From Methanolobus sp. (lineage in GTDB: Archaea > Halobacteriota > Methanosarcinia > Methanosarcinales > Methanosarcinaceae), in the NCBI GenBank assembly GCA_021767785.1, contig JAASSR010000008.1, forward strand, positions 1-43,038: DNA of 43,038 bases, in the 5' to 3' direction. A model generated the notes under the pieces. The model searched no databases, was not told where the DNA came from, and saw only the letters and a program-made list of their open reading frames with translations. Positions 24,653 to 34,023 of the stretch are shown here, piece by piece. The position numbers and the translations under genes are program-made. Within the stretch, counting starts at the first letter, position 1. Every line of letters starts with the position of its first letter.

Positions 24653-26320
24653 TTACATATCCATGCCTGGCATACCTGGCATTCCGCCTGGTGGCATGTT
24701 TGGAACCATATCTTCTGCGGAAGGTCCTTCAGGTCCCTGTTTGGATGCGATGATATCATCGATCCTGAGGATCATGACTGCGGACTCTGCAGCTGCGTTG
24801 AATGCCTGTGTCTTTATCCTTAGTGGTTCAACTACACCTGCTTCCCACATGTCGATTACCTGTCCTTCGTACACGTTAAGGCCTGCGGTCTTTATGCCAT
24901 TTTCGTGGTGTGAGCGAAGCTCCATGAGCATGTCTATCGGATCAAGTCCTGCATTTTCTGCAAGTGTCCTTGGAATTACTTCAAGAGCCTCTGCAAATGC
25001 CTTGACTGCGAGCTGCTCTCTGCCTCCGAGGGTTGCTGCATATTCCTGAAGTCTCAATGCAACTTCAACTTCAGCTGATCCGCCACCGGCTACTAGTTTC
25101 TCGTCTTCGATTGCTACACCGACAACTCTGAGTGAGTCGTTGAGTGCTCTGTCGATGTTGTCGATAACGTGCTCTGTTCCACCACGAAGAAGAATTGAAA
25201 CTGCCTTTGGATTCTCGCATCCTGTGACAAAGGTCATTGGGTCGCCGCCGATCTTTCTCTCTTCGACTGCTTCTGCGTGACCAAGGTCATCGTCAGTGAT
25301 CTCATCGACGTTTGTTACGAGTTTTCCGCCTGTTGCTCTTGCAAGTTTCTGCATGTCGCTCTTCTTAACACGCCTTATTGCAAAAATTCCTGCTTTTGCA
25401 AGGTAGTGCTGTGCCATGTCGTCGATTCCTTTCTGGCAGAATACAACGTTTGCACCACTGTTGACGATCTTGTCAACAAGGTCCTTGATCATCTTCTCTT
25501 CCTGGTCAAGGAAGGACTGAAGTTGTTCAGGTGATGTAATGGATATCTCAGCATCTACTTCTGTGTCTTTTAACTCGATTGCTGTGTTGAGAAGTGCGAT
25601 CTTCGCCTTATTTACTCTCTTTGGCATGTTGGTGTGGACACGTTCCTTGTCGATGATCATTCCTGTGATGAGCTCGGATTCCTCAATACGTGCTCCGACC
25701 TTTTTCTCGACCTTGATGTTGTCCATATCAACTTTGTTGTCCTCGTCTGCAATGCTTGCGATAGCATCGACTGAGATTTCTGCAAGGACTTCTTTTGTTG
25801 CTTCAGCACCTTTTCCGGTCATTGCTGTTCCGGCGATGTTGATAAGTACATCTCTATTATCTTTGGTAACTGACCTTGCGAGAGTCTTGATGAGCTCTCC
25901 GGCCTTCTCAGAAGCCATTCTGTAACCTGAGGCAATGATTGTTGGGTGCACGTCCTGCTCGATGAGTTCTTCTGCCTTCTTGAGGAGTTCTCCGGCAATT
26001 ACAGCAGCTGTTGTTGTACCGTCTCCGACTTCGTCGTCCTGGGTCTTGGATACTTCAACGATCATCTTTGCTGCAGGGTGTTCGATGTCCATCTCTTTAA
26101 GGATGGTTGCACCGTCATTTGTGATAACCACATCTCCGAGACTGTCTACAAGCATCTTGTCCATTCCTTTGGGACCAAGTGTTGTTCTGACAGCTTCAGC
26201 AACTGCTTTTGCAGCCATGATGTTGTTACTCTGTGCTTCTCTGCCTCTTGTTCTCTGACTTCCTTCTCTTAATATGAATATTGGCTGTCCAGCCATCTGT
26301 CCAGACATTTGTCCTGCCAT
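24653..26320 (-). CDS. thsA: Thermosome subunit (group II chaperonin)
   Basis: This 555-residue chaperonin subunit of the TCP-1/cpn60 family forms hexadecameric folding chambers in the archaeal cytoplasm. Signatures seen are [30 protein letters not shown] near 45-75, [19 protein letters not shown] near 92-110 (nucleotide/Mg), and [26 protein letters not shown] near 390-415. The tail is rich in Met, Pro and Gly ([14 protein letters not shown]), as in other methanogen thermosomes. The ATG at 26320 follows AGGAGG by 10 nt; a TATA-like CTTATATAGA lies at 26391-26400. Several paralogues usually exist; which subunit this is cannot be told. Confidence 0.95.
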   Translation of the reverse strand: MAGQMSGQMAGQPIFILREGSQRTRGREAQSNNIMAAKAVAEAVRTTLGPKGMDKMLVDSLGDVVITNDGATILKEMDIEHPAAKMIVEVSKTQDDEVGDGTTTAAVIAGELLKKAEELIEQDVHPTIIASGYRMASEKAGELIKTLARSVTKDNRDVLINIAGTAMTGKGAEATKEVLAEISVDAIASIADEDNKVDMDNIKVEKKVGARIEESELITGMIIDKERVHTNMPKRVNKAKIALLNTAIELKDTEVDAEISITSPEQLQSFLDQEEKMIKDLVDKIVNSGANVVFCQKGIDDMAQHYLAKAGIFAIRRVKKSDMQKLARATGGKLVTNVDEITDDDLGHAEAVEERKIGGDPMTFVTGCENPKAVSILLRGGTEHVIDNIDRALNDSLRVVGVAIEDEKLVAGGGSAEVEVALRLQEYAATLGGREQLAVKAFAEALEVIPRTLAENAGLDPIDMLMELRSHHENGIKTAGLNVYEGQVIDMWEAGVVEPLRIKTQAFNAAAESAVMILRIDDIIASKQGPEGPSAEDMVPNMPPGGMPGMPGMDM

Positions 26321-26330
26321 AATTGTCTAT

Positions 26331-26400
26331 CCTCCTATGTATGAAATTAGAATGACATTTGCTTTCAGGTCGTTTTTTAATGTTTGTAGTTCTATATAAG
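26331..26400 (-). promoter_or_regulatory. Thermosome promoter and ribosome-binding site
   Basis: TATA-like CTTATATAGA (26391-26400 on the minus strand) would place transcription start near 26370, and AGGAGG (26331-26336) lies 10 nt before the ATG. A heat-shock regulator site was not recognised. Confidence 0.5.
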
Positions 26401-26446
26401 TGTATCGGGTCTCTGTAATTCGTGCAAAGAAAAGACGGTATGTACA

Positions 26447-26490
26447 GTATGCAAAAAAAACAAATTCCAAAAAAAGAATAAAAAAGAAAT
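26447..26490 (-). terminator. T-rich terminator region after the DUF5350-like gene
   Basis: Two runs of seven or eight Ts on the minus strand lie between the stop at 26510 and the thermosome promoter. AATTCC/GGAATT short arms flank them. Archaeal termination often needs only such T tracts. Confidence 0.4.
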
Positions 26491-26509
26491 TTGTGTGGAA
26501 TTGCTGAAC

Positions 26510-26683
26510 TTACTTTACTACTGACTTTGGCGATCTGCGAAGGAATCTCCTCTTGGCACCGGATGATGTGTATCTCTGTGCCGGGCCCGGATGAGCTTTC
26601 CCTTCCTTGCTCTTGGGAACTTTGATAGTTCTGCCTTTGCGTCCTTTCACTTTTACCCATTCGATGCTGCCTGTCTTACCCAT
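26510..26683 (-). CDS. Small basic protein (DUF5350-like)
   Basis: This 57-residue, very basic protein begins [20 protein letters not shown] and ends [14 protein letters not shown] recognise it, with moderate certainty, as the short DUF5350-type family of methanogens. The many Lys/Arg residues and ribosomal-protein-like composition suggest RNA or nucleic-acid binding; the function is unknown. AGAGGT precedes the ATG at 26683. A longer open frame overlapping it in another register (to 26226, running into thermosome) is a shadow. It sits upstream of the thermosome gene on the same strand but a T-rich region separates them, so they may be separate transcripts. Confidence 0.8.
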   Translation of the reverse strand: MGKTGSIEWVKVKGRKGRTIKVPKSKEGKAHPGPAQRYTSSGAKRRFLRRSPKSVVK

Positions 26684-26946
26684 GATATAAACCTCTTGAA
26701 CAATTATTGAATTATATTATATTATTGTGAATTTTTTCGTAAATCTCAAATCTCATTTCAAGTTTTACTGTAATTTTCACTGCAAGTTTTTATTATCCAG
26801 GTTAGTTCATGCTTAACCAGGATATATATTTCCAGTCTTTGAGTTTTGTTCTAGACGTAATTCTTATTATTAAAACTTGCGGAAAAACGACCAAAATTAC
26901 TTTTAGAAAGCAATTATTATGGCAGTTATTATTACAGGAGTCGATC

Positions 26947-27645
26947 ATGGTAAGATCAGTAATTGAAAAACGGCTTGTGTCTGCAATTGAAGAACTGGAT
27001 GGGGTGCGCGATTATCCACATGAAGAATTGATATCTATAATAAAGGAAGTTGGTTTTGAGTGTAATCTCTGTGCACGCTGTTGCACACAGGAGTTCAATG
27101 ACCATGTTTTCCTTCTAACTAATGATGTAAAAACAATGAAAGAAGTTTCTTCTGATTGTCTTGAACCCGCCCCATATTACGAACTGTGTGATCAGCACGG
27201 ATATTTCTATGTTTCCGGTTATGCTCTTAAAACCAGAGATGATGGTTCCTGCATCTTTCTGGGCAATAAAAGATGTTCAATATATCAAAAGCGCCCGATG
27301 ATATGCAGGCTATATCCATATATGTTACACCGTGAGCCCGATGAAGACGGAAATGTGGGCTGGAGACAGATAAGCGGACTGGATAAGCACGGTTGTTACC
27401 ACACGGATATAAGCGATGAAGAAGCCGGAGAGATAGCTCTGCAGATAAAATCGTATGAGACTGCTTATCTGAAACAGTTGATAGCATTTTTCAGAAAAGC
27501 ACAGCAACATTTCAATAAAAACAAATTGAAACATGTACAGGGTGTTTATGACAGGGAAATACGTAAATTCAACAAAGGCGGAGAGATAACTGTTTTTGTA
27601 TATTTCGATGGATATTTCGTAGAACACAGGGTCAAAAAAGAATGA
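26947..27645 (+). CDS. YkgJ-type cysteine-cluster (CxxCxxCC) protein
   Basis: This 232-residue protein contains the YkgJ/UPF0153 zinc- or iron-chelating motif: CNLCARCCTQEF near residues 38-49 and CSIYQKRPMICRLYPY near 110-125. Such proteins are widespread and are thought to bind a metal; function is unknown. The rest (from about 170) is a charged helix-rich C-terminus. The frame is open upstream to 26809, but ATG at 26947, with AGGAG 6 nt before it, gives the normal start. Its stop overlaps the start of the MFS transporter by 4 bp, so the two are translationally coupled and probably act together. Confidence 0.85.
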   Translation: MVRSVIEKRLVSAIEELDGVRDYPHEELISIIKEVGFECNLCARCCTQEFNDHVFLLTNDVKTMKEVSSDCLEPAPYYELCDQHGYFYVSGYALKTRDDGSCIFLGNKRCSIYQKRPMICRLYPYMLHREPDEDGNVGWRQISGLDKHGCYHTDISDEEAGEIALQIKSYETAYLKQLIAFFRKAQQHFNKNKLKHVQGVYDREIRKFNKGGEITVFVYFDGYFVEHRVKKE

Positions 27646-28796
27646 AAGAAAAACTCAATCTTCCGTTGATCTGTCTGGTGGCTTTCTTTGCAATGTCAGC
27701 AGGAGCTTTGCTTGGGCCTGTACTACCATTTATGGTTGAGCCTCTGAATACATCACGTGAAGCTGTGGGAATGATACTTGGAATGTACACATTCTCTACT
27801 GCACTTTCAATGATATTTGTAAGTTTCATAACAGATCGCGTGGGGCGTAAAAAGATCCTCGTACCATGTCTTCTCATCAACGGGATCGCAGGTCTGGCCT
27901 GCTATTTTTCCACAGATATGACTACTCTTCTTGCTTTACGTTTTGTTCAGGGAATAGGCATTGCCGGCATGCTGCCAATAGCCATGACAATGATAGGTGA
28001 ACTATATACAGGCCTTGACAGGGTCAATGCAATGGGGAAGATGAGCATGACCACAGGTATTGGTGCTGTATCGGCTCCTCTTATAGGAGGTATCCTTGCT
28101 TCTTATGCATGGAACGTACCCTTCCTTTTCTATGGTCTAACTGTACCACTTGCAATTATTGTTCTATTAATTCTTCCTGAGACGAATCCTCATGAGACCA
28201 GGTCCAAAAAAAGAAATTCGATAATTAAAGCCCTCGCAGAATTTCGCATATTCTACACTATCATGCTGAGCTTTTCGATATTCTTCCTTCTATATACAAT
28301 GGTTATATATGTACCATTCATTCTAAAGGATGATTTCGGTTTTACAGCAAGTCAGGCAGGGCTTGCACTGGGACTTGAAGGAATAGCAATGGCAACAGTC
28401 TCATCCCGCGCCAGATCGTTCTCTGCAAGATTCGGCAAACAAAAACTGTTGATGACAGGTTTTTCTATTACAGGCATTGCACTTGGAGGTCTTATTTTTG
28501 CAGATTCTCTTTATCAGGTGCTCGGTCTCATATTCATCTTCGGAGCCGGCTTTGGTATGGTGCAACCCCAGCTCAACACTCTTGCAACCCAGGTGGCCCC
28601 TTCAGGAATGATGGGGAGTATCGTTTCGGTATTCAATATCATGAAATATGCAGGGCAGACAGCAGCTCCGCTTGTACTTGCTCTCGTGTTGCTTCACAGT
28701 GACCTGGGCATGGTATTCGCCACATCATGCATATTTGCATTCCTTGTAGCGTCATCTGCCTATTTCTTAAAGGATATCTACGAACTTCTGGATTAA
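27642..28796 (+). CDS. Major facilitator superfamily transporter
   Basis: This 384-residue, 12-helix transporter has the MFS loop 2-3 signature (SFITDRVGRKKILVP near 60-75), GLDRVNAMGKMS near 125 and a second half with the related SSRARSFSARFGKQKLL loop near 250. The substrate cannot be told; the family often exports drugs or small molecules. It overlaps the preceding YkgJ-type gene by 4 bp (ATGA), implying coupled translation. It converges on the radical SAM gene with a gap of only 6 bp, so the transcription ends are close. Confidence 0.9.
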   Translation: MKEKLNLPLICLVAFFAMSAGALLGPVLPFMVEPLNTSREAVGMILGMYTFSTALSMIFVSFITDRVGRKKILVPCLLINGIAGLACYFSTDMTTLLALRFVQGIGIAGMLPIAMTMIGELYTGLDRVNAMGKMSMTTGIGAVSAPLIGGILASYAWNVPFLFYGLTVPLAIIVLLILPETNPHETRSKKRNSIIKALAEFRIFYTIMLSFSIFFLLYTMVIYVPFILKDDFGFTASQAGLALGLEGIAMATVSSRARSFSARFGKQKLLMTGFSITGIALGGLIFADSLYQVLGLIFIFGAGFGMVQPQLNTLATQVAPSGMMGSIVSVFNIMKYAGQTAAPLVLALVLLHSDLGMVFATSCIFAFLVASSAYFLKDIYELLD

Positions 28797-28802
28797 TGCT
28801 TC

Positions 28803-29909
28803 TTATTCCCATGAACCCGTAGCCTTTCCGGTAAGTGCCAGTTTTCCCATGACTTTCTTGAAACGTTTGCTCACAGGTGTTGTTTCCACATCCGCAAAAG
28901 GAGTTCCCGGAAGCGGTGTCAGGTAATGTGAATGTATATTTCCGCCTTTTTTACATATCCATTGAATGAGCTCAAGACTCATTTCCTGTTCCTCTTCAGT
29001 CTCACCGGGAAATCCCACCATGAAATCCACCACAGGTGTGATTCCGTGGTCGAAACAGAGTTCAAGACTACGGACCACATCATCAACAGTATGTCCTCTG
29101 AGTATCTTCCTCAGGATACGATCACTTCCTGATTGTGCTCCAAGGCTCACTTTTGTATTGGTGCAGTATTTTGTGATAAGTTCCAGTGACTCATCCGTGA
29201 CAAACTCAGGTCTTACCTCTGAGGGAAAAGTTCCGAAGAAAATATTTCTTGCTCCTGTATCCTTTAGTGCCGACAGGAGTTTCTCAACTTTGTCAAAACG
29301 TGGATGTATACCATCACTGCCGTAAGCAAGTGCATTTGAAGATGTGAATCTCAGGTCTCTGTAATACCTGGAAAAATGTACTATTCTATCCATACTGCGA
29401 TGCCGTATTTTATTTCCGAAAATCCGGGGTGTCTGACAGTACCTGCATCTAAAAGGACATCCTCTGCTGATCTCAAGTGGAGCCCTTACAATATCCGGAT
29501 CAAAGCAGGGATAATTGTCAAGATCAACAGGCTCTCTTTTGTCAGTAATTATTGTTCTTCCATTCTTGTCTTTATAGGCTATTCCTCTAACGCCGCAGAC
29601 ATCTTTGCCTGAAATGATAGTGTTTATAAGTTCAGGTAAGGTATCCTCACCTTCACCTATGACCACATAATCAAAATGGTCCAGTGTCTCAACAGGCGCA
29701 CCGGAAGGATGCGGTCCTCCTGCGATAAAAATAGAATTAGTGTTTGCTTTTTTAACTTCCCTGATAACAGACTCTGACTGTCTGGTGGCAAAGCTGTATA
29801 TCATTATCCCGTCATGAGGTTCTTTGACCCTCAAAGCTCCCGGTACAAGTGGAGCCAGGGCTGCAAGACTGTAAGTGTTCTTCCTGTTCCAGCGAAAGCA
29901 GACATCCAT
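28803..29909 (-). CDS. B12-binding domain/radical SAM protein (MJ1487-like)
   Basis: This 368-residue protein has an N-terminal cobalamin-binding-like domain (HDGIMIYSFATRQSESV, SIFIAGGPHPSG, DYVVIGEGE) and a radical SAM core whose [4Fe-4S] ligands are CPFRCRYC, near residue 155. A SPASM-like or C-terminal extension is absent. It resembles the methanogen family typified by MJ1487; the reaction is not known. The frame is open to 29945, but ATG at 29909 avoids a 23-bp overlap with the upstream small subunit and starts with the typical MDVCFRWNRKNTYSLAALAPL. It follows the phosphomevalonate dehydratase genes on the same strand, 13 bp after the stop, so co-transcription is likely. Confidence 0.85.
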   Translation of the reverse strand: MDVCFRWNRKNTYSLAALAPLVPGALRVKEPHDGIMIYSFATRQSESVIREVKKANTNSIFIAGGPHPSGAPVETLDHFDYVVIGEGEDTLPELINTIISGKDVCGVRGIAYKDKNGRTIITDKREPVDLDNYPCFDPDIVRAPLEISRGCPFRCRYCQTPRIFGNKIRHRSMDRIVHFSRYYRDLRFTSSNALAYGSDGIHPRFDKVEKLLSALKDTGARNIFFGTFPSEVRPEFVTDESLELITKYCTNTKVSLGAQSGSDRILRKILRGHTVDDVVRSLELCFDHGITPVVDFMVGFPGETEEEQEMSLELIQWICKKGGNIHSHYLTPLPGTPFADVETTPVSKRFKKVMGKLALTGKATGSWE

Positions 29910-29922
29910 GAATTTGTCTCTG

Positions 29923-30327
29923 TTATTCTTTGTTGACCTCGACAAAGGTTTTGGTGCTGTTTACAACAATCCTGTCTCCGTTCTTCAGCACTTTGTATGG
30001 GTCCTTCTCAAGTCTGTCAACCAGTGGTATTTCAGATATTATAGCTCCAACAGCTACGATTGGCTCAGATTCCAGGTTGATCATTGCAGCAGGAGCAACT
30101 CCATTCTTGAAAAGCTGGTAGATTACATAAGAACCAACTGTGGAACCTTTTCCATGAGGGAAAACAAGTACCTTCCCTGCAATTGACTGTCCGTAAAGTT
30201 CATGCTGTGGTTCCACGACCTCTCCGCTCTTCGGATCAATATTACCAAGGAAAGATATTGCATCTCTTGTCAACATTACTTCACCTTCGGCAACACCTCT
30301 GGAAATAGTCCTGCATTTAATTTTCAT
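29923..30327 (-). CDS. Phosphomevalonate dehydratase small subunit (DUF126/AcnX small)
   Basis: This 134-residue protein is the swivelling-domain subunit of the aconitase X-type enzyme. It has the DUF126 hallmarks MKIKCRTISRGVAEGEVMLT, PHGKGSTVGSYVIYQL near residues 65-80 and GDRIVVNSTK near the end. In archaea this pairs with the large subunit to dehydrate mevalonate 5-phosphate to trans-anhydromevalonate 5-phosphate in the modified mevalonate pathway that makes isoprenoid lipids. The ATG at 30327 overlaps the large-subunit stop by 11 bp; an upstream in-frame start would lengthen the overlap with no gain. Translational coupling is likely. Confidence 0.9.
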   Translation of the reverse strand: MKIKCRTISRGVAEGEVMLTRDAISFLGNIDPKSGEVVEPQHELYGQSIAGKVLVFPHGKGSTVGSYVIYQLFKNGVAPAAMINLESEPIVAVGAIISEIPLVDRLEKDPYKVLKNGDRIVVNSTKTFVEVNKE

Positions 30328-31501
30328 CAATGACACCTGCCTCTTTGATGCAGTCCTCGATACTCGCATACTTCGCTGCTACCTTACACATACTTGGAAC
30401 ATAGGCAAATGCCTTTCCAGAATTCACGGTCATGGAAGCGTACCTGTTAGTGGCAGGTGAGACCACCATGCAGGTGTCGCACACAACCTTTGCACCGCTT
30501 TTTTCGATCCTCTGCACAAGATCCGGGTTCTTTTCAGCAACTTCCCTTGCAGTGCAGACCCATATCTCTTTTTGCAGTTTTTTTCCTTCAACCAGACCTG
30601 CAATTTCTTCCAGTTCTTCTACTGAACAGTGTGGGCATCCCACGGTTATGATCTCACTGGACAGTATATCCTTATTAGTTTCATATACCTCATCAATCTG
30701 TGTTCTTTCAACAGGGATGCCTTCATCAGGTCTTGTAAATTTGTTCCTGACAGCTTCAGGTGTTACACCTTCTATGTGATAGAGTGCCACAGCACCGGAT
30801 GCTGCAAGTGCTGCTCCAAGGGATTTCATCTCGTTCTTTGAAGGTTTGTTCTTCATGTAAAATATAGGTACTCTGCTACCTATTTCTTTGCCTGCAACGT
30901 AACCGAGAGCACCGAAGTCCGAGCCTGAAAGCTTGCAATCTACTTCCACAGCCACTACAGGTTCTCTCATTTCATCAAGGTGATATCCGTAGTTTGCGGT
31001 TTTTCCAACAAGTGCTGCAGAGAGTGCTGAAGGACCTCCTTCACGGTTTGTCCTTGCACCTATAACTGAGTTGGCATATGAAACTGCTGATGACTCACTC
31101 CAGGCAACATGATCGTCCAGCTTAACATCGAATCCTTCAAGATAATAAGGTGTACATGTGCACTTTGTCCGAATCCCTAATTTTGCATAAGCTTCAATTA
31201 TTTCCTGTTGTTTTTTTGCAAAATCAGGCTCTACTCCCATTTCTTCCCATCTGACGATATCCATGCCAGCAGGGTTGAGTACGGAAGGGATCTTCACTTT
31301 TCCTTCAAGGTCGGATATCCATTCCAGTCCTGCATCCCCAATTGTCTTATAAGATACTCCGGCTATCTGTGCACTCTTCACAGGTATGAGCCTTTCAGCA
31401 CCGTAGATATCTCCAAGTGCCACAAGTATTTCCATGGCTTTCTGAAGGCTACGACCGTATTCGCCGTCAAGTGTTTTCTCTTCTTCTGATGTAAGATACA
31501 T
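30317..31501 (-). CDS. Phosphomevalonate dehydratase large subunit (aconitase X catalytic domain, DUF521)
   Basis: This 394-residue protein of the aconitase X family (DUF521) carries the Fe-S cluster and active site. Cys ligands are visible in KCTCTPYYLEG (near residue 120), GCPHCSVEELEEIAG (near 290) and VCDTCMVVSP (near 345). Paired with the DUF126 subunit it dehydrates mevalonate 5-phosphate in the archaeal mevalonate pathway; other AcnX enzymes act on hydroxyproline compounds, but the UbiD-type partner gene directly upstream argues for the mevalonate branch. It starts 44 bp after that gene. Subunit overlap and order match known archaeal arrangements. Confidence 0.9.
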   Translation of the reverse strand: MYLTSEEEKTLDGEYGRSLQKAMEILVALGDIYGAERLIPVKSAQIAGVSYKTIGDAGLEWISDLEGKVKIPSVLNPAGMDIVRWEEMGVEPDFAKKQQEIIEAYAKLGIRTKCTCTPYYLEGFDVKLDDHVAWSESSAVSYANSVIGARTNREGGPSALSAALVGKTANYGYHLDEMREPVVAVEVDCKLSGSDFGALGYVAGKEIGSRVPIFYMKNKPSKNEMKSLGAALAASGAVALYHIEGVTPEAVRNKFTRPDEGIPVERTQIDEVYETNKDILSSEIITVGCPHCSVEELEEIAGLVEGKKLQKEIWVCTAREVAEKNPDLVQRIEKSGAKVVCDTCMVVSPATNRYASMTVNSGKAFAYVPSMCKVAAKYASIEDCIKEAGVIDEN

Positions 31502-31545
31502 TTTATCCCGTTGTTCTTTTCCTTGTTTTCAATTTATTCCGCAAT

Positions 31546-32805
31546 TTATTCCGGCATCTTTGCACGTTCGAAGTTCTGTGCCTCTTTCAGAACCTTGGTT
31601 GCATCAATGCCCATTTTGGTTGTGGTTCCGTCAGGTGCACCCCTTGGATCAAGTGAGCTCCCTCTCACATTTGGTATTATCATAACGTCCATGTCACCTT
31701 TCACTCTGGTGGCAATGGCAAATTCAACATCATGCAGGTCAAAGATGTCAATGTCATCATCAACTACAACCACATGCTTCAGGCTTGTATGAGCTGCAAA
31801 GGCTGCCATAATGGCGTTCTTTCCGTCACCTTCTGTCTGTTTCTCTATCTGCACAACAGCATGCAGGTAACAGCATCCGCCTTCTGTGAGCACCACGTTC
31901 TTGACAGTTGTGACCTCGCTGACAGCGTTGAAAATCCTTGGTTCGTATGGAACTCCCATCATGAGCAGGTGTTCAGGGCCTGCAGGGAGGATTCCGTGGT
32001 AGATCGGGTCTTTGCGGTGCAGTATTCTTGTGATGTGTATAACGGGTTCCTGTCTCACAAGGTCGTAGGTTCCTGTGATATCCACGAATGGTCCTTCATC
32101 GATCCTCTCAACAGGGTCGATGTAACCTTCAAGCACTATTTCTGCATGAGGGACTTTGATTCCGTTTGAGCATTCGAAGAGTTCCACGGGTCTGCCACGA
32201 AGTGCAGCAGCGTAGTTGAATTCCTTTCCAGCAGGAACACGTGTGGTTGATGCGAAGGTAACTGTGGGGTCTGCACCAAGAACTATTGCGATTGGAAGTT
32301 TTTCACCTTTATCAGATGCTTTCTTGTGCATGACGTAGCTGTGCCTTGGAGCTACAAGACGTGCTGCAAGTCTTGTTTTATCGACTACAAGGAGCCTGTG
32401 GATAGCTGCATTCATGACACCATCGTATTCTGTTACAACAACTCCGGCTGTAATGTATGGTCCTGCATCTTTTTCGAAGTGTGTCATTATTGGGAGTTTT
32501 GTGAGGTCTACATCATCCTCGATGACTTCCATAGTTGGTGAATTCTTTACAACAACGACCTCACCATCCGGTGATACTTCTGAGAGTCTCCTGATTATCT
32601 TGTCCTTGTCCACACCGAACATTGTTGCAAGCTCATCCCTTGAACCAAGCACGTTCATGATTGCTTTGTTGCCGTCAATGTCATGGAACAGCACCGGTCC
32701 GGGTGTTCTCTTTGCAATACGCGGTGCTTCGAACACCTTTGAAACAGGCTCTGTTACTTCTACGAGCTTCCCGTTCTTCCTGAGCTGGTCGATAAATTCC
32801 CTCAT
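31546..32805 (-). CDS. UbiD-family decarboxylase (anhydromevalonate phosphate decarboxylase)
   Basis: This 419-residue UbiD-family protein uses prenylated FMN to remove CO2. Family features are THFEKDAGPYITAGVVVTE near 135-150, HRLLVVDKTRLAARLVAPRH near 165, GADPTVTFASTTRVPAG near 205, EIVLEGYIDPVERIDEGPFVDITGTY near 245-270 (catalytic Glu/Arg region) and DDDIDIFDLHDVEFAIATRV near 350. Next to both phosphomevalonate dehydratase subunits it is most simply the anhydromevalonate phosphate decarboxylase that makes isopentenyl phosphate. The prenyl-FMN synthase (UbiX) is not in the window. GGATGA precedes the ATG. This is the first gene of the four-gene minus-strand operon. Confidence 0.9.
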   Translation of the reverse strand: MREFIDQLRKNGKLVEVTEPVSKVFEAPRIAKRTPGPVLFHDIDGNKAIMNVLGSRDELATMFGVDKDKIIRRLSEVSPDGEVVVVKNSPTMEVIEDDVDLTKLPIMTHFEKDAGPYITAGVVVTEYDGVMNAAIHRLLVVDKTRLAARLVAPRHSYVMHKKASDKGEKLPIAIVLGADPTVTFASTTRVPAGKEFNYAAALRGRPVELFECSNGIKVPHAEIVLEGYIDPVERIDEGPFVDITGTYDLVRQEPVIHITRILHRKDPIYHGILPAGPEHLLMMGVPYEPRIFNAVSEVTTVKNVVLTEGGCCYLHAVVQIEKQTEGDGKNAIMAAFAAHTSLKHVVVVDDDIDIFDLHDVEFAIATRVKGDMDVMIIPNVRGSSLDPRGAPDGTTTKMGIDATKVLKEAQNFERAKMPE

Positions 32806-32914
32806 GGTATCATCCGTGTAAAATTTATGATCAAAAGTTATAGTTTAGTAAATATATTGCTGCCTTAAATGGTTATCTAAGTATGAATCTAATATCAGCA
32901 GAAATGAAGTGCTT

Positions 32915-33721
32915 TCAGCACCAGGCATGATAATATCCTTTATCCTTACCAACCTCTACCGGAATACCAAATAATTCTGTCAGTTTCTCTGCAGTAAGAA
33001 TCTCCTCAATATCTCCGTCTGCAAAGATCCTGCCGTCCTTCAGAAGAACCGCACGGTTGATCTCAGGAACGATATCCTCAAGGTCGTGGGTTACAAGGAT
33101 AATGCTCTTTCCGGCAGCTGCTATCTTGCTCACAGTTTCCCTGAACTTGTGCTTGCTTTTCAGGTCAAGGCTGTTGGTGGGTTCGTCCAGCACAAGTATC
33201 ATGGGATCATGGATAAGTGCTCTACCTATGAGCACTCTTCTTGCTTCACCGGTTGAGAGTTGAGATATGTTCTTGTCTGCAAGATGTCTTATCTCAAGGA
33301 AATCAATGATATCTGCTGTTCTTTTCAGCATGTAAGGTTCGATTTTCAGATTAGGATAGATGCCAATGCTGCTGAAAAAACCGGAAAGTACCACTTCTAC
33401 TACTGAGATGTCCCTCATATAATCAAGTTGGAGGTCTCCTGAAACTATCCCAAGAAGCTTTTTGAGGTCTGAAATGATCCATCTGTCCTTTTTCAGTATT
33501 TTAAACACCATTTCCTCTGTGTCTGCAATGGGGCGAAGATCACCTGTAATTGTCTTGATTATTGAGGACTTCCCGGAACCATTGGGTCCTATTATGGCGA
33601 TATTGTCACCTTTTTTGACGTTGAAAGATATGGAATCAAGGATAGTTCTGTTATTTTTGCGGACCAGTATATTTTTCATTTCAATGAGTGATTCTGGCAG
33701 GTTTTCTTCTTTGTTATGCAT
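32915..33721 (-). CDS. Orphan ABC transporter ATP-binding protein (YlmA/ModF-like)
   Basis: This 268-residue ABC ATPase has Walker A GPNGSGKSS near residue 44, a signature LSTGEARR near 155 (LSTGE instead of LSGGQ), Walker B MILVLDEP near 175 and H-loop VTHDLED near 210. The STGE signature and the overall sequence resemble single-domain ATPases such as YlmA/ModF-like proteins. No permease or binding protein lies next to it, so the transported substrate or other role (for example translation-related) is unknown. It is divergent from the 155-aa gene across a 302-bp AT-rich gap. Confidence 0.88.
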   Translation of the reverse strand: MHNKEENLPESLIEMKNILVRKNNRTILDSISFNVKKGDNIAIIGPNGSGKSSIIKTITGDLRPIADTEEMVFKILKKDRWIISDLKKLLGIVSGDLQLDYMRDISVVEVVLSGFFSSIGIYPNLKIEPYMLKRTADIIDFLEIRHLADKNISQLSTGEARRVLIGRALIHDPMILVLDEPTNSLDLKSKHKFRETVSKIAAAGKSIILVTHDLEDIVPEINRAVLLKDGRIFADGDIEEILTAEKLTELFGIPVEVGKDKGYYHAWC

Positions 33722-34023
33722 TTATCTGTCTTCCGTTCTGTATGAGTATTTAATTTGTTTCTGCTGTTTGTACAAGTGATCTAAACTAAGCCAGGATTAA
33801 TAATATAATTCTTTTGTGGAAATTTTGAGTGTATCTGCAATATACAGTTCCATATTTATAGTACAGATTCTGTATTCACAGATTTTTGCTTAAATCTAAA
33901 AAACCGATCAAAAAAACAATGTTTATATAATTATTTAAGCATACCATTTATTGTCATCCAGGGTTGCGATATATATGGTAGGTGGTAGCATTTTCCATGA
34001 TCCGGATGTAAAGGAGGTTTTCT
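33722..34023. other. Divergent intergenic region (302 bp)
   Basis: No gene seen. On the plus strand TATA-like boxes occur at 33921-33930 (GTTTATATAA) and around 33969 (GATATATATG), and a strong ribosome-binding site AAGGAGG is at 34011-34017. The minus-strand side is AT-rich without a clear ribosome-binding site for the ABC gene. Confidence 0.5.

Noticed and set aside
26226-26660. 144-codon frame on the minus strand across the thermosome start
   Set aside because: It overlaps the start of thermosome and the 57-aa basic gene in another register, with low-complexity composition. The 57-aa frame has the better ribosome-binding site and recognisable sequence.
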